Part shown: one piece after another, positions 1 through 12,409 of the stretch
How the letters are laid out: the number at the start of each line of letters is the position of its first letter
How positions within the stretch are numbered: the first letter of the stretch is position 1
Source of the DNA: Lunularia cruciata
Lineage: Eukaryota; Streptophyta; Marchantiopsida; Lunulariales; Lunulariaceae
DNA length: 64,000 nt
Direction: 5' to 3'
NCBI GenBank assembly: GCA_948567375.1
Contig: OX419755.1
Location: 78,080,931 to 78,144,930, forward strand
Notes under the pieces: model-generated
What the model saw: only the letters and a program-made list of their open reading frames with translations
Told to the model about the DNA's origin: nothing
Database searches by the model: none
Position numbers and translations under genes: made by a program

Positions 1-211
1 TTGACATGTCACCCATCCAAGCAAGTAATCTAAGGGTGGAGCTCAATAATAGGTCACCTACCCATGTACTTAATCCTATGGTGGAGCATCTGTGGAGGAG
101 ATCCTCTTTGGCTATATAATAAAGAGAAGGTGCTCCCTTGGGGCACCAAAGATTGAGTATGAAACATGTGTTTTCTCTTCTGTGTTTCTTTGCTATCCTT
201 GGAATATAACA
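1..211 (+). mobile_element. LTR fragment of another retrotransposon, cut by the window start
   Basis: This stretch does not match the rest of the gypsy LTR that follows it. It has a TATA-like box (ctatataataaa, about 112-123) followed by a leader-like pyrimidine-rich tail, and it ends in aaca at 211, exactly where the HSE-rich LTR begins. The layout looks like the 3' part of a compact LTR in plus orientation, possibly Ty1/copia. It would be inserted in the 3' LTR of the outer gypsy element. The other end lies outside the window, so family and target duplication cannot be tested. Confidence 0.4.
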
Positions 212-671
212 CTAAGCTAGTTGGAAGCTTCTAGAAGCTTCCTTCTAGAAGTTACTTAGTTGGGGTGCAAGCTAAGCTAGTCGAGAAGCTTCCCAAGAAA
301 CTTCTTAGATATTTCTGGAATATTCTAGGCTAATTTGGCCTATTTGCTACTTCATTAGCCCTAACTAGCTTTGTTGCTAAACTCCATAAGAAGCTTCCCT
401 GAGCCACTTTCTTAGTATGTAAGCCAAGTTAACCAAGAAGCTTCTCAAGAACCTTCATTCTAAAAGTTGCCTATTTGGCTTGCAAGCTAAGCTAGTTGGA
501 AGCTTTTAGAAGCTTCCTTCTAGAAGCTACTTACTTGGGATGCAAGCTAAGCTAGCCGAGAAGCTTCCCAAGAAACTTCCTAGATATTTTTGGAATATTC
601 TAGGCTAATTTGGCATATTTTCTACTTTGTTTACCCTAACTAACTTTGTTGCTAAACTCCATATTGTTACA
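212..671 (-). repeat. 3' LTR (partial) of the outer gypsy element
   Basis: It shares with 22900-23541 a module of about 265-275 bp present twice in each LTR; here the modules start near 213 and 488. The inner edge reads ccatattgttaca (659-671), the same terminus as the outer edge of the other LTR at 23529-23541, i.e. TGTAACAATATGG in element orientation. The outer part is missing because foreign LTR sequence occupies 1-211. Confidence 0.75.
222..331. promoter_or_regulatory. Heat-shock-element array in the 3' LTR
   Basis: GAAgcTTCtaGAAgcTTC at 224-241 is a perfect four-unit heat shock element (alternating GAA/TTC at 5-base spacing). TTCtgGAAtaTTC at 313-325 is a perfect three-unit element. 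A near copy of the first recurs at 499-516 with one changed unit. Plant heat-shock factors bind nGAAnnTTCnnGAAn sites; heat responsiveness here is inferred from the motif. Confidence 0.65.
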
Positions 672-3356
672 TATTCCTCCACCGCTAGTTGGTGACGTCC
701 TTGTTGCCATTGAAGCTTCAAACTCCTGGATGGCCATTTGTGCATTTTGGAGATAAGAAAGGGGTTCCCATGTGGCATCATGAAGGGGATGCACTTTCTA
801 GAGGACCTTGTACTCCATATGTTGTCGGTGGCTTTGTTGAATGTGGTGACACAATACAATCAACTTTGTATTCCTCATGATTGTTGATAAGGATGGAAAG
901 AAGAGGAGGTTGGACACAAGAAGAAAAAGACAATGGATTAAGGACAAAGTGCTTCAACTTGGGAATATGAAAGACAAGGTACATGTGCATATTACAAGGC
1001 AAGGCAAGTCAATAAGCAACATGAGAAATGATTTGTGTGACCTCAAAGTGTCCTATCCAATTAAAAGCAAGTTTACAACTAAGGTATCAAGTGGAAGGGG
1101 TAGGTTACTAGAAAAGAGCATGATTTTATCACCAACTTGAAAGTTGAGATCATGACAATGATGGTTTGCATATTGTTTTTGATAATTTTGGGTACAAGAA
1201 GGTGAGATTTGGCTTGTAGGAAGGATTGGGATATGATGGTCAAGAAGGTTGAAGTATGAGGGATATGAGATGGAGACAAAGCAAGAAGAGAACTGGGAAC
1301 AAGTGGATCTTGGCCAAAATTGAGGAAGAAAAGAGAAAATCCGGTGCTTGCATGTTTAGAATATTGTATGAAAACTCCACAACTACAAGACATTCATCCC
1401 AATTGGTATGGTGAACGTTGACTAAAGCACAAAGCATATCTTCCAACGTGCAATTTGCATATTTAGTTTGGCCATCAACTTGAGGATGATATGCTATGGA
1501 CAACACAAGCTTGGTGTCAAGTATATTGAAGAGTGCTTGCCAAAACTGTCCAATGAAGCAAGGATCATGCTCAAAGATGAGTACTTATGGCATCCTATGA
1601 TGCTTAAAGATATTGTTAAAGTATATATGTGCTAATGTTGGAGCATCCACGGTATCAAAGGTTGGTGCCAAATGGATTTGCTTACTAAGCTTATCTACAA
1701 ACACCATGATTTCCATGTGATCTTGCTTTGTCTTAGGCAGGGATGTAATGAGTTCCAAGCTATGTGTTCCCATCAAGCATATGGAATGGGAAGTGGTTGA
1801 AGGAGTCCACTCAGTTTTTGGTTGCTGGCCTTGTTGCATTGGCAGCTCTCACAAAATCGGACAAACTCTCAAACATCTCGTGTCATGTTGGGCCACCACC
1901 ATTGGCATTGGAGGGTACCCAAGGTCGTGTCCACATCCATGTGACCAATGATTGGTAAGTCATGGGCTTCTTGCAGGCGCACAAGTCAGAGATCACCCTT
2001 GGCTGGAACATAAATCTGATTCTCACAAAATAGAAGGTTTTCCTTGTAGGAGAAGGTGTTGTACTCCTTGTTGCATGCTGCAAGATGACCTTGTACCATA
2101 TGAAAGAAAAGGTCTTGTTACAGAGAAGTCTTAAACTAGATTTGGACTTTGGAGTCAACTGATATCATTGTAATTACCGCTATGATGAGAAAAAGAGACT
2201 TCAAATTAGGTTGTTGTGATAGGTCGTTAGGGATGACATGGAACCAATCGGGTTTGTACTCAAGTTTAATGTCAATTAATTGTAGTTGTTCCTCCCTTTG
2301 ATGGTGTCGACTCTTCATGTGTTCCAAGTGTAATGTCTACAACAATGGTTTGTTTTCATTTCATATGATCACTTGTTTCCCCAAGAGATAATGCCTCCAT
2401 ACCTTGGTGGTATATACTATTACTAGTTGTTCTCAATCTCAAGTAGAGTAATTCCTTTTAGCTATATTTAGTCAACAAGACACAAAGGAAATGGAATGTG
2501 ATCCAAATGGGAATTCCTATTGTGGCACGGCTCCAATTGCAAAGTTAGAAGCATCAGAATCAACCACACAAGGTAGTTGAGGATCATATGGTTGAAGAAT
2601 GTGTCTTGAAGACACCATATGTTTCAACTTTTGGAATGCTTCTTTGTGCTTGGTGGTCCACTAAAAGCTTGAGTTCTTCCCCAAGAGATCAGTCAATGAT
2701 GCGGCCACATGGGCATAATAGTGGATGAATTGTAGGTAAAAATTGGCCAATCCATTACATACCCATACTTCTATAGCATCCTTTGGGGTAGGCCAATCAA
2801 TCATGGCCTTGATTTTCTCCTCTTCCATCTTAATCCCCTCCAATGAGATCTTATGACCCAAGAATGTAACTTCCTTTTGCCAAAAAGCACACTTCAACTT
2901 CTTGCAATAAAATTTCCACTAGCGTAGTTGTCTTAGGACTTCTTGCACATGATTCACGTGTTTAGCCTATGTCTTGTTATAGATTAAGATCATCCAAGGA
3001 CACCAGCACATACCAATCCAATAGTCCATCCAACACCAATGTATCTGATCTATGAAGACTGCTTGAGCATTAGTGAGCCCAAAAGATAGAACTCTCCACT
3101 CAAAATGCCCATACCTTGTGCAAAAAGTAGTCTTTTGCACATCCTTCCTATCAATGGGGATTTGCCAATAGCCGCTGCAAAGATCCAACTTGGAGAAGTA
3201 TGGTGCTCCACTCAATTGAGCAAGAAAGTCATCAATTCAAGGCAAGGGATATGCATTCTTCATTGTTTATTTATTGAGCCCACGATAATCAACACAAAAA
3301 CAAAGTCATCCATCCTTCTTTGGAACAAATAGTACCGTTGCTCCCCAAGGAGATGT
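672..3356 (-). other. Outer gypsy: RT, RNase H linker and integrase region (fossil)
   Basis: Minus-strand segments resemble Ty3/gypsy pol. RT is at about 3356-2970 (YFSKLDLCSGYWQIPI-like motif). The RT-RNase H connection is at about 2900-2660 (TFLGHKIS, then IDWPTP). Integrase is at about 1840-1240, including a DKLSKQIHLAPTF core segment and YHPQVDGQT near the catalytic glutamate. Similarity to known pol is clear, but the reading frame is broken many times. 672-1240 should hold the integrase tail and 3' leader; I recognise no domain there. Confidence 0.8.
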
Positions 3357-4119
3357 TGTGACAACTCAGGAAATATCACTTTTGTAGTAATCAGGTAAGT
3401 AAAGTTTATTCCCGTAGAGATACAAGTCAGAATTGGTCAAACACAAAGTCAAACAGTAACAAGCATGGTTTGTCTTGAATTCTTCTTTAACCTCTCGAGT
3501 ACAAATCACCCCCATAAGAGGGTAACAAGCACTGATCACAACCTCATCACAACAATTTGTCACTCACTAATCACAATACTTCAAATATGCCAAAACAATC
3601 TTGATTATGATGATTCAGTCCATCCCAGAAATAGCTACTTTGTTGTAAGACAACTTCACCATAGAATTGGGTTCCACCCTTCCACTAAGGCACAACTTCC
3701 TCGATCAAAATTTCTTCACATCAACCCAAAGCTACACTCACAAATGCAAAATACTACCAACACTAGAAATTCTTCTCAAATTTGTCAAGGCATTGCTCTG
3801 ATTGCACTTCACTTAGGATCAAATGCACAGAATGAAGATCAAGGTCGTGGAATCCAACATAAGCTCCAACATCACAAGCACACACACAAAATCAAAATTA
3901 AGCTCAAGCAACAAGCATTGCTTCACAACACTTTGCTTTATCTATTCTTAGGATTATGAGCATTGAACAATAATTTATTGCAAAGGCCTCCCTTAAATAC
4001 CCTCAGCTCTTGATAGTTATCTAACTTCCTAAACTACTTTCTAAAAACTTTACCAACCTGTAGATCCAAAATGACAATGCACATCTTCATATCTACCTCT
4101 TCATATCTCAAAATTTTTC

Positions 4120-6540
4120 CTAATCCAATCCGATATCTACTTTGACCTCGGCTTCTAAACCTAAAGTAACTTCCTGCACTTCTCCTTTTTTGAGTCTTTC
4201 TTCAACTACTAACTCTTTCACTATTTCTACTACTTCTTCACTATGAACTAAAATTGCACTGGTGGGTAACTTTTCTATCTGTCTATCTCATGACCCACTC
4301 TTCTTTAATGTCACAAGTGGAAAATCGGAAGACACCTGTACTCCTAACTCTCTTACTTCGTACTTTGTTTCTAACTTCATGGTGCTCTGAAGTCTCTCTA
4401 ATTCCAAATGTACTAAGTCCAACCTGAGACACACATTGTCTTCTGCTTCTAATATCTTCCTATCTACTTGATATCTCAAGCAAATCAACAACTTGTTCGA
4501 TGCAATGTCTTTTGCTTTCTTGTTTCTTGTTTCTTGCACTAGCAACACCAATTTGTGCAGTCTCGCTTCCTCCAACTGAACTTCAGACATCATCCCAAGC
4601 ATTACCTTCATTCTTACAGCGATGTCTTTGATTGTCTCCCGCCTTGGTGTCTACAGCTTCTCTCTCTGTGCTAATAAATCCTCATGATACATCTTCACCT
4701 CATCTTCCAACTCAACCTTCAACACTTCTTTCTCCTTCACTCTGTCGGAGCTGTTCTTTCATTCCTCTAACTAACCCGTGCAATTGCTCTTCTTCTCTAT
4801 CTTGCATGGCCAACTCCCGTTGCCAAGCCCAATCTTTCTTTGTTGCACTTGCCTTCAAACTCTCCAACTCTTGTCCCATGATAGCAGCCATCACCTTCAA
4901 ATGGAGAACTTCTACTTGCATATCGTGCACTTCTACCCACAATGTCTCAATTTTGACTAACTATTCCTTCCGCTCTTCTTCTTGCTTTGCCATGGCTTTG
5001 CCTCTCTTCACAAAGTCTTTTGTTAAAATCTCAATTTCCTTCCTTCTCAACTCTATGTCAGTCCAAAGTTCTACTAATTCATGCTCTCCCCGACTCAACT
5101 TTCTTCTCAACTCCAAATTTTCATCACTCATGTACTGCACTACTGCCAATTCATCTTTCACTCCTGAGTGATCTCTCTTCAAGTTTTCTCTCTTCTTCTA
5201 CAATTGCAACAGCAAGGGAGAAACTACCCGTGACAAGTACTCTACTCCATCAAAGACTCGTAAGGTCTCAGCTTGCTTTGGCTCTTTGCTTCTTACTTCT
5301 TCTACTAGAGCTTTACTCCAAAGTCTTAATCTTCTAACTCTCAAAGGTACTTCACCTGAACTTTCCCCCTCTTCTACTATTGGACTCACATTGCTTGCTT
5401 CTGCCCCCGTAGTAGTAACACTCCTTCTCTCTCTTCTACCCCGCTGAACTTTTGCCTTTGGCTCAGCCTTTAGAGTTTCTTCTATCTTTGCGGTGGGTAA
5501 TTTGTGACACAAGTTTCCTCCTTCCATTAGATCAATCGCCACATGGAACTCTTGTTCTTCTTTATCAGCATTGTCTCCTCCTTGTTGCTGAACTTCCACC
5601 TCCCCTTCACTTCCACTGCTCGACTCTTCACTTCACAACATCAACTTTGGTTCTTCTTCCTCTTACGAGTCTTTTGTCTTGTACTCGGCTTCGCCTTCCG
5701 ACTCCTCTACTCCCAATGACTCATCAAGCACTATGACTTGCTGCCTCGAGTTCACCTTCCTCACCTTCTTTGGCTTAATTGGTGAAAAACTCTCCTGTGG
5801 ATGACTTTGCTTCCTTGTATTTAGGATGGTCATTGCTACTCTTAGATATTGCCTCATGCATGCATAGTGCTCATCATTACTTTGCATCTATCGGATATAT
5901 TGTTGTTCCTTGTCATCTGCAGTTTTTCATAAGTCTAGATGAAAATGCAACACCATCTTTCTTTGCTTAGACTCCTTCATCAAATTCAATCCGAAGTAGA
6001 AATGGGCAGCAAATGGCACTAAATAGTAAGGCACATCTTGTTTTCTCCAACACCATACCATCTACCGCATTCTTTGATGAAAGCACTTTGCCAAATTTAT
6101 TGGCATGCTTGCAAACATCTGGCGGAAGAAGACCGCTTGATGCTTCATTACATAAGTTGTGCAATCGGGCTTGAAGAGTGCCATTATTGCCCCTATGATG
6201 CTTTGCCTAATTGGATCTCGATAGGTATCCACCTTGTATCCATTCTTCATTTGTGGCACTGTAAAAGAATTGTGAATTTCATCTGTCTCCTCTGCAAACT
6301 CTCCTTTCTTGAGAAATGTTGCCCTAGTTTCCTCACCAACTTCTCTTCCCAACACCAACCTCCAATCCAATTCTATCCATTGAGATAGATTGCCTCTCTT
6401 CCCTTCATTCTCAGGTCCCTCCTCACAATCACTCAATGCTACTTTTGCCATGAACTCTAGAAAACTCAAATTCCAATTCCATGCTAGAAAAGTGATCTGA
6501 AGTCTACTTAGGACTTCAATCCAAGATATCATATCTAATC
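4120..6540 (-). other. Coiled-coil reading frame of the 7 kb element (fossil)
   Basis: The minus strand encodes long, highly charged stretches rich in E, K, R, L and Q (for example around 5180-4960 and 4940-4710) with heptad-like spacing, preceded by a more globular part near 6530-6060. The C-terminus ends in VDIGLD; the 1.9 kb relative ends in VDIGL at the matching place. That shared end supports a real protein rather than chance frames. I recognise no family. A gag-like structural protein is possible but not shown. The frame is interrupted several times. Confidence 0.5.
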
Positions 6541-6739
6541 TTCAATTCATTGGATTTTGCACTACGAGCAAAGGACTCTTCTTCTCACCCTTCTTTGGCA
6601 TTGTGCAATCTCTAACACATGGTAATTGAAAAATAATTCTACCATTGTCGTTGGGAAAATAATTCATGTGTATCTTTGATGCCATTTGGTGCAAAAGATA
6701 TTTTCATTTTATGTTACAATGACTTGGCATTTTATTTGT

Positions 6740-6960
6740 TGCATCTCGAGAGTATTGTTTATGTTATTGGTAAGTGAGAGGGTTTTTTGTGTTGCTGAAA
6801 ACTCAGGACTTATTTTGAGTGTTACATAAGCTCAAGAATTTTTTTGAGTGGTATAAAAGCTCAAGGTGTTCTCCTATGGTACGTTAGCTTGAGTGTTTTG
6901 CTTATGTGACTTAAGCTCAGGAGTCCTCTGGGAATATTCTGAAACTTGAGAGTTTATGTG
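6740..6960. repeat. Degenerate short repeats with AGCTCAAG/TTTTGAGTG core
   Basis: About five imperfect units of roughly 40-50 bp alternate a ctcagg/ctcaag core with ttttgagtg and an atgag/ataag spacer. They lie between the coiled-coil frame and the GA-rich tract of the 7 kb element. Their role is unknown. Confidence 0.45.
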
Positions 6961-9150
6961 TTACATGAGCTGAAGGCTGAATAGGAGAAATTGGGGGTCT
7001 TTGAGAAAAAGGGGTTGAACAGTTTGGAACAAAAGGGAAGGGAAGGAAAAAGGCTGGGAGAGGAGAGGACAGCAAGGAGATTTTTTGAGAAAAGCTTGGG
7101 TGTATAGGGGTTTTGGAGAATGGTGACAAGCAAGAAGAGAAAACCTTCGAGAGAAAAAGAGGACAAGAGAGAAGGAATTTCTGAGAGATAGGGCTTGGTT
7201 GTGCATACAGTTAGGGGATTTTTTAAGGGAAAATGTGGGCCTTGTTGACAAGAAGAGGAAGGAGCTTTGAAGAAAAGGTCAGAACATGACAGTGCAGAAG
7301 TAGAAGGTCTAGGTTTTGAGAGAAGGCCTGCATGTAGGGCACTTCAAGAAGGGTCTGATGGGAGAGGGTAAAGGCTTCAAAGGAACAAGGGCCTGTGGAG
7401 GAGCTGACAGGGAATTTTCCCAAAGGAGTAGCACTTTGAGAAGGGTCTGATGGGAGAGGAGAAAGGCTTCGAAGGAACAGAGGCTTGTGGAAGAGCTGAC
7501 AAGGAATTTTCCCAAAGGAGCAGCATTTTGAGAGAGGGCTGACCAGGATCAAATAGAGAGGAGGAAGAGCTTCAAGAGGAGAGTGAGGGCTTGGCAAGAA
7601 GAGAAGGGGTTTCCTGGAGAAGGCCAGAGAGGTATTGAGGAGAGAATTAGGAAGTAACAGGAATGAGAGAGGAGTTTCGAGAAGATAGGGAATGGACAAA
7701 AAAGGAAGAGAGTGAAGGATCGAAGGGAGAACAAAAATGGGATATAGGGTTTGTGTAGGAGTTGGACAGAAAATCTCAAAATGTGAAGAATTTTGCCCAG
7801 AATAGTGACAAGGAAGAAGAAGAATGCCTGAAGAGAGTTGTTGGATAGAAGATAGATGATTTTGAGGGGAGAAGTGCTTGGTGTGCAGGGAAGAAAGAAG
7901 GTTTCTAGAGAAGAAAGATACTTGAGTAGAGAAGGTTATGCCTAGACAGAAGGGAAGGAATTTGAGGGAAGGTTGTGGGTTCTTCCTTTGTGACAAGAAA
8001 CAAAGGGCAGAAGAGAGAGGTTCTCAAAAATGAAGTGCTTGTGCTTGGCTTTACAAAGGAGGAAGCCATTCAAAGGAGTAGGGCTTTGGCTTGTGCAAGG
8101 GTTTTGAGAGTGAAGTGTTTAAAGGGAGAACAATCAAAGGAAGGACTGGCCTGATTGGATTTGAAGAGTGTGCCATGCCATGAAGGAATTTCCAAGAAAA
8201 AGAGGGGTTGGAAAGGCATGAAGGATGTGACAAGAGAGAGAGAGGAAGATTTGGAGAGAGCATAGGAGTTGCTAGGCAAAGGAGTAAGGAGAAAGAGAAT
8301 TAGGGATTTGAAAGGAGGGCTTTGCACAGGTCAGAGGAGAAAGGAGGTGAAGAGAGAGGAAGGGGTTGGGAGAAAGCCCTTGAGAATTGTGTGACAAGAA
8401 GAAAGAAATTTGAAAGGAGTAAGGAGAGAGGGCTGACTGGTGCAAGAAGAGAGATGGTGAAATTTTGGGAGATTAGAGGAATTGTAGGGCAGAGGAGCAG
8501 AGAGGAAAACTCAAGGGAAGAAGAGAGGGCTGCACATGGTTGGGGAATTTCCCAAGGAAATAGCTTGTGACCTGAGGAGCTTGACAGAGGAGGAAGAGTA
8601 TTTGAAGAGGGAAGTCACAAGACAAGAGGAAGAAACCTCATCAAATGTGGCAGAAAAAGAAAGTTTGGGCTGGGGAACCTTCAAGGGAAAGGTCTGGATT
8701 GAGAGTGAGAGGAACTAAGAAAAAGAGAAATTTTCAAAGTGAATTATCAGAGGGAGAGAGAGAAAGATTTGTGCTGGAAACTTGAAGCTTAGGTCTTGTG
8801 CAGGAGCAGCAAAAGAAGAGGAATTTTTGAAGTGAAGGGTTGGCTGGCAGGGTCAGAGGAGAGTAGGAAGGATTTTTTAAGTTGCCCTTTTGATTTGTGA
8901 AAGGATAGTTAGAGGTTGGAGGCTAACAGGATGGACCTTGGATGGGATTCACAAGACAGTGGCTGGGAAGGAAAATTTTGAAGGAGTAGGCTAAAGGAGG
9001 CAGGACAAAGGGGAGTTGTTGACATAGAAGGGAGAAATCTTGGGGGAGAATCTGCTGGACAGTGGAGACTTGGAGGGGATGACAAGTGGAGATGTTGCAG
9101 AACAGGGAGATGAAGAGTAATAAAGAATAGGGAATAAGACTAGGTTGATT
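6960..9150. repeat. 2.2 kb strand-asymmetric GA-rich tract
   Basis: The plus strand is strongly enriched in G and A and depleted in C and T over about 2.2 kb. It is built of loosely repeated gaagag/ggagaa/aggaag words. A clearer tandem unit of about 92 bp occurs at about 7340-7525, with a decayed third copy after it. Long open frames on either strand here follow from the skewed composition. It is the 5' part of the 7 kb element in gene orientation, like the pyrimidine-rich leaders of some plant retroelements. Confidence 0.7.
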
Positions 9151-9512
9151 CCATTTCTTTCCTTTATATGCTTGGTTAGTCAGAGTGCTTGATGTGATCA
9201 CTATTTAGTCACGAGCCGTTTGACCTTTCCCAAAGGATTTATAAATTGCAAGACTTGGTATTGTGATAGAAATGAGATTCCTTGTGAGTGAATGTGTGTA
9301 TTTGATATGTGAACAGTGGTAAGGAAAGAACATGATTTTTGGGGTACTCAGCCGAGCCTATGTAGATGGATCAGATCATTGAACAAATTGCCCATGGTTG
9401 AGTTGGTCACATAACCTATGGACTAGTCCACAAACCCCACCAGATCCCTCTCTATGAGACCAGACTAGACCAGTATTGCAAAAACCCACCAAACCCAAAA
9501 CATACTAAACCC

Positions 9513-9582
9513 AAGAATAACAGACCATGAACAAAAACAAGAATAACAGACCATGAACAAAAACAAGAATAATAGACCATGA
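9513..9582. repeat. 26 bp tandem repeat, 2.7 copies
   Basis: Units start at 9513, 9539 and 9565 and share the core aagaataacagaccatgaac. They lie inside the 7 kb element. No function is apparent. Confidence 0.8.
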
Positions 9583-10368
9583 ATAGTAGCCAAAGGAACA
9601 AGAAGGACAGAAATAATCCAAAAGCCTAATGCAAATAGCCATTGAGGAGGGTCTACACCCGGGAACAATGGTAGACAAGTTGCCCAGAAAAGGGTTGCTA
9701 TCACCAAGCTAGAGAGTAGCACCAGCATTAGACTACAAGAGAACTTTTGTGTCATTGAAAAACAAGATAGCCTAAGCGCAAGCAGCCAGCGCAATCTTGA
9801 GACCTTATGATCCTCTCAACACCGTCTCTTGGTCTTGAGATCCTAACTCCTTTAGACTTGTTAAACATCAAATACTTGACCGGCTTCGCTATAGGCATCC
9901 TTCGGGTTGACTACTCAATGGCGTAGGATACTTGCGGGACATTTCAAAATCCCCTTGATTAAGTCTTGATTTTAGAGTTCCTCATTGATCAGCCATTCGT
10001 TCATTGCTTGTCATTGAAATGCACCCTTTTTACATGACTTCCTCCTCGTGTTATCCAGGTAAGTGATTTGCACCTTGTCTGCCATTTCTTTGCCTGTACT
10101 TTCTTGATTTGCCCATCCAAAGGGAATTTGTTATGCCATCTTTGCATTGGGTTGATCACCTCGAGACAAAGTCCTCTTACTTCGGGTTTCTCTTGGCCGG
10201 TTCCAATCCCAGTACTTTGCTTCTGACTCAGAGTCACATTACTTTGGGTTTCAACCCAAAGACACCATTCTTCTCCTTCCAATGCCATGTGGGTTCAATA
10301 TGACTTTGTCTGTACACTTCTTCAAAATAGAACACAAACAAAAAAAATTGAAAAATGTGGGTACCACA

Positions 10369-10907
10369 AATGTATTATATTGTATGAAATCCTTATCCAA
10401 CAACTCCATAAGCGTTTTTCATGATTCCTCCAACTCCTTTGGTCTACTCATTGGAGTACTCTCTGGCAAAAACTCAATCTTGAAAGGCATACCACAATCG
10501 GAGGGTAATCCCTTTGGCATATCATCCAAAAACACGTCTGCAAACTCCTAAACTATATAATCAGCCATTGGTTGATGAGGCTCTTGACACTCCTTAGATT
10601 CTCCTTGTGCAATTGGCTTGATCCACACCGCAAAAATAAACTTATCTTCTTCTAAAGCTTACTCTATGGTTGCTTCATTGACAAACTTCCCATCCAAGGA
10701 CTCATCTTCCTTCAAAGCTTACTCCATGATTGCTTTCTTGACAAACTTCCCATCTTGGGACTGACTACTCTTAGGTGTCTTACTCAAAGGTGCTAGACAA
10801 CTTAATCAAAAATTCCTACCTTGGCGTCTATTTGAATCAAATTGAACCTTATGTTATTCAAGCTTAGGTAGACCTACAATGACATCATAGTGTAGAGGTG
10901 TCAGTAT
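10369..10907 (-). other. Outer gypsy: protease-RT linker and RT start (fossil)
   Basis: This is the continuation of the outer element beyond the 7 kb insertion. Nucleotide sequence matches 63478-64000 closely, which proves the read-across. It includes the SPSDCGMPF-type RT entry segment and a K/E/A-rich linker made of about two 60-bp repeats (about 10640-10760). It ends at the solo LTR starting at 10908. Confidence 0.75.
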
Positions 10908-11495
10908 TGTGAGCCGGCTTGTCTTTCACTCAAGATGAACCTCTGATGGCTATTATGGTAACGCACCATGGACTAAGAAGGCAAGGAACCACAACTCTAT
11001 CATACTCCTCCAAGGCTAACTCTCCAAGACTCAAGACATTGCTCACTAGAGAACTCAATGAGAGAGAGATAGTTGCAAATGAAAGGATGATGAGTACCTC
11101 CTCACCCATTGTTTAAATACTTGTGAAATAGTTACGTACCAAAGTTACTAATTACCATAGTAAATCAAGTTACTAGACTAAAAGTCAAGTAAAGTCAAAA
11201 AAGTAGAAAGGAATATCCATTCACATGCGCATATTCCTCTAAGCATGTGGTCTTATCTTGACCCAACCACTAAGTGAAGGATTCCTTCACATGGGCTATC
11301 CTTCGACTAAAGAAGAATCCAAAATGAAAAGTCTTGCGGGCCCAAGAGTTCTCAACTCTTTCCTCAAAGCCAAACCCCTAGGAATAATACCAAGTCAACA
11401 CACTAAAATCCAAAATAGTGGTGCTCATCTTTTCTACCTCTTCTAAAGTAAGGTCCCTCTATCTTAGCTATGACTAACTTTAGCTAACCATGACT

Positions 11496-12185
11496 TGTGA
11501 GCCGGCCTGTCTCTCACTCAAGATGAACCTCTGATGGCTATTATGGTAGCACACCATGGACTAAGAAGGCAAGGAACCACAACTCCATCATACTCCTCCA
11601 AGGCTAACTCTCCAAGACTCAAGACATTGCTCACTAGAGAACTCAATGAGAGAGAGATAGTTGCAAATGAAAGGATGTTGAGTACCTCCTCACTCCTTGT
11701 TTATATACTTGTGAAATAGTTACGTACCAAAGTTGCTAATTACCGTAGTAAATCAAGTTACTAGACTAAAAGTCAAATAAAGTCAAAAAAGTAGAAAGGA
11801 ATATCCATTCACATGGGCATATTCCTCTAAGCATGTGGTCTTATCTTGACCCAACCACTAAGTGAAGAATTCCTTCACATGGGCTATCCTTGGACTTAAG
11901 AAGAATCCAAAACAAAAAAGCTTGTGGGCCCAAGAGTTCTCAACTCTTTCCTCACCAAACACCTAGGAATAATACCAAGTCAACACACTAAAATCCAAAA
12001 TAGTGGTGCTCATCTTTTCTACTTCCTCTAAAGTTAGGTCCCCTCTATCTTAGCTATGACTAACTTTAGCTAACCATGACTAATATAAAACCATCCTTTA
12101 TCTCTATATAAATAATATCTCTTAAGTACTTGTAATACCAAGCTAAATATCACAATACCACACACATGCACAAATGGGTGTTACA
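11496..12185 (-). repeat. 3' LTR of the nested gypsy element
   Basis: 690 bp, TGTGAGCC...GTGTTACA on the plus strand, about 98% identical to 18605-19297. Confidence 0.95.
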
Positions 12186-12200
12186 TTTACCCCCGGACTA
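12186..12200 (-). other. Polypurine tract of the nested gypsy element
   Basis: The minus strand has CCGGGGGTAAA immediately before the 3' LTR, in the position required for plus-strand DNA priming. Confidence 0.6.
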
Positions 12201-12409
12201 AGCTTTCACTTTGTTCTCAAAGTGAAGGTCTCTCTACCTTCTATGGTACATCTTCAACTTATCATGGTTAATCCTATCAAAGTGTCTTCCTCCCAACTCC
12301 TTGAGATCATAGGTTTAATTGCCCCACACCTTCTCCACTATGAAAGGTCCAAAGTACTTAGGCAAAAACTTCTTTTTCACTCTCTTGAATCGAATGGAAT
12401 CAAACAACA

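Larger units (their letters stand above)
3357..10368 (-). mobile_element. 7.0 kb TGTG...CACA-ended element of unclear class, inserted in the outer gypsy RT
   Basis: The ends are TGTGACAAC (3357) and GGGTACCACA (10368), flanked by a 5 bp target duplication, gatgt (3352-3356) and aatgt (10369-10373). The host gypsy sequence resumes exactly across it. Inside, in gene orientation: a pyrimidine-rich 2.3 kb segment, a long coiled-coil-type reading frame on the minus strand (about 6540-4120), then about 0.8 kb to the end. TG...CA ends and a 5 bp duplication fit an LTR retrotransposon, yet I find no internal copy of either terminus, no LTR pair and no RT, integrase or transposase. It may be a non-autonomous LTR derivative or a new type. 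The frame is broken several times. A shorter relative is at 19333-21225. Confidence 0.7.

Noticed and set aside
4632-5171. 179-codon serine-rich plus-strand frame
   Set aside because: It is the shadow of the coiled-coil frame on the minus strand; the latter is supported by its related C-terminus at 20118-20429.
7223-7996. 257-codon minus-strand open frame
   Set aside because: It lies wholly in the GA-rich tract; S/L/P-rich low complexity arises from the pyrimidine-rich strand and shows no domain.
3357-10368. Calling the 7 kb element a standard LTR retrotransposon
   Set aside because: The terminus of one end is not found again inside the other end, so no LTR pair could be shown.
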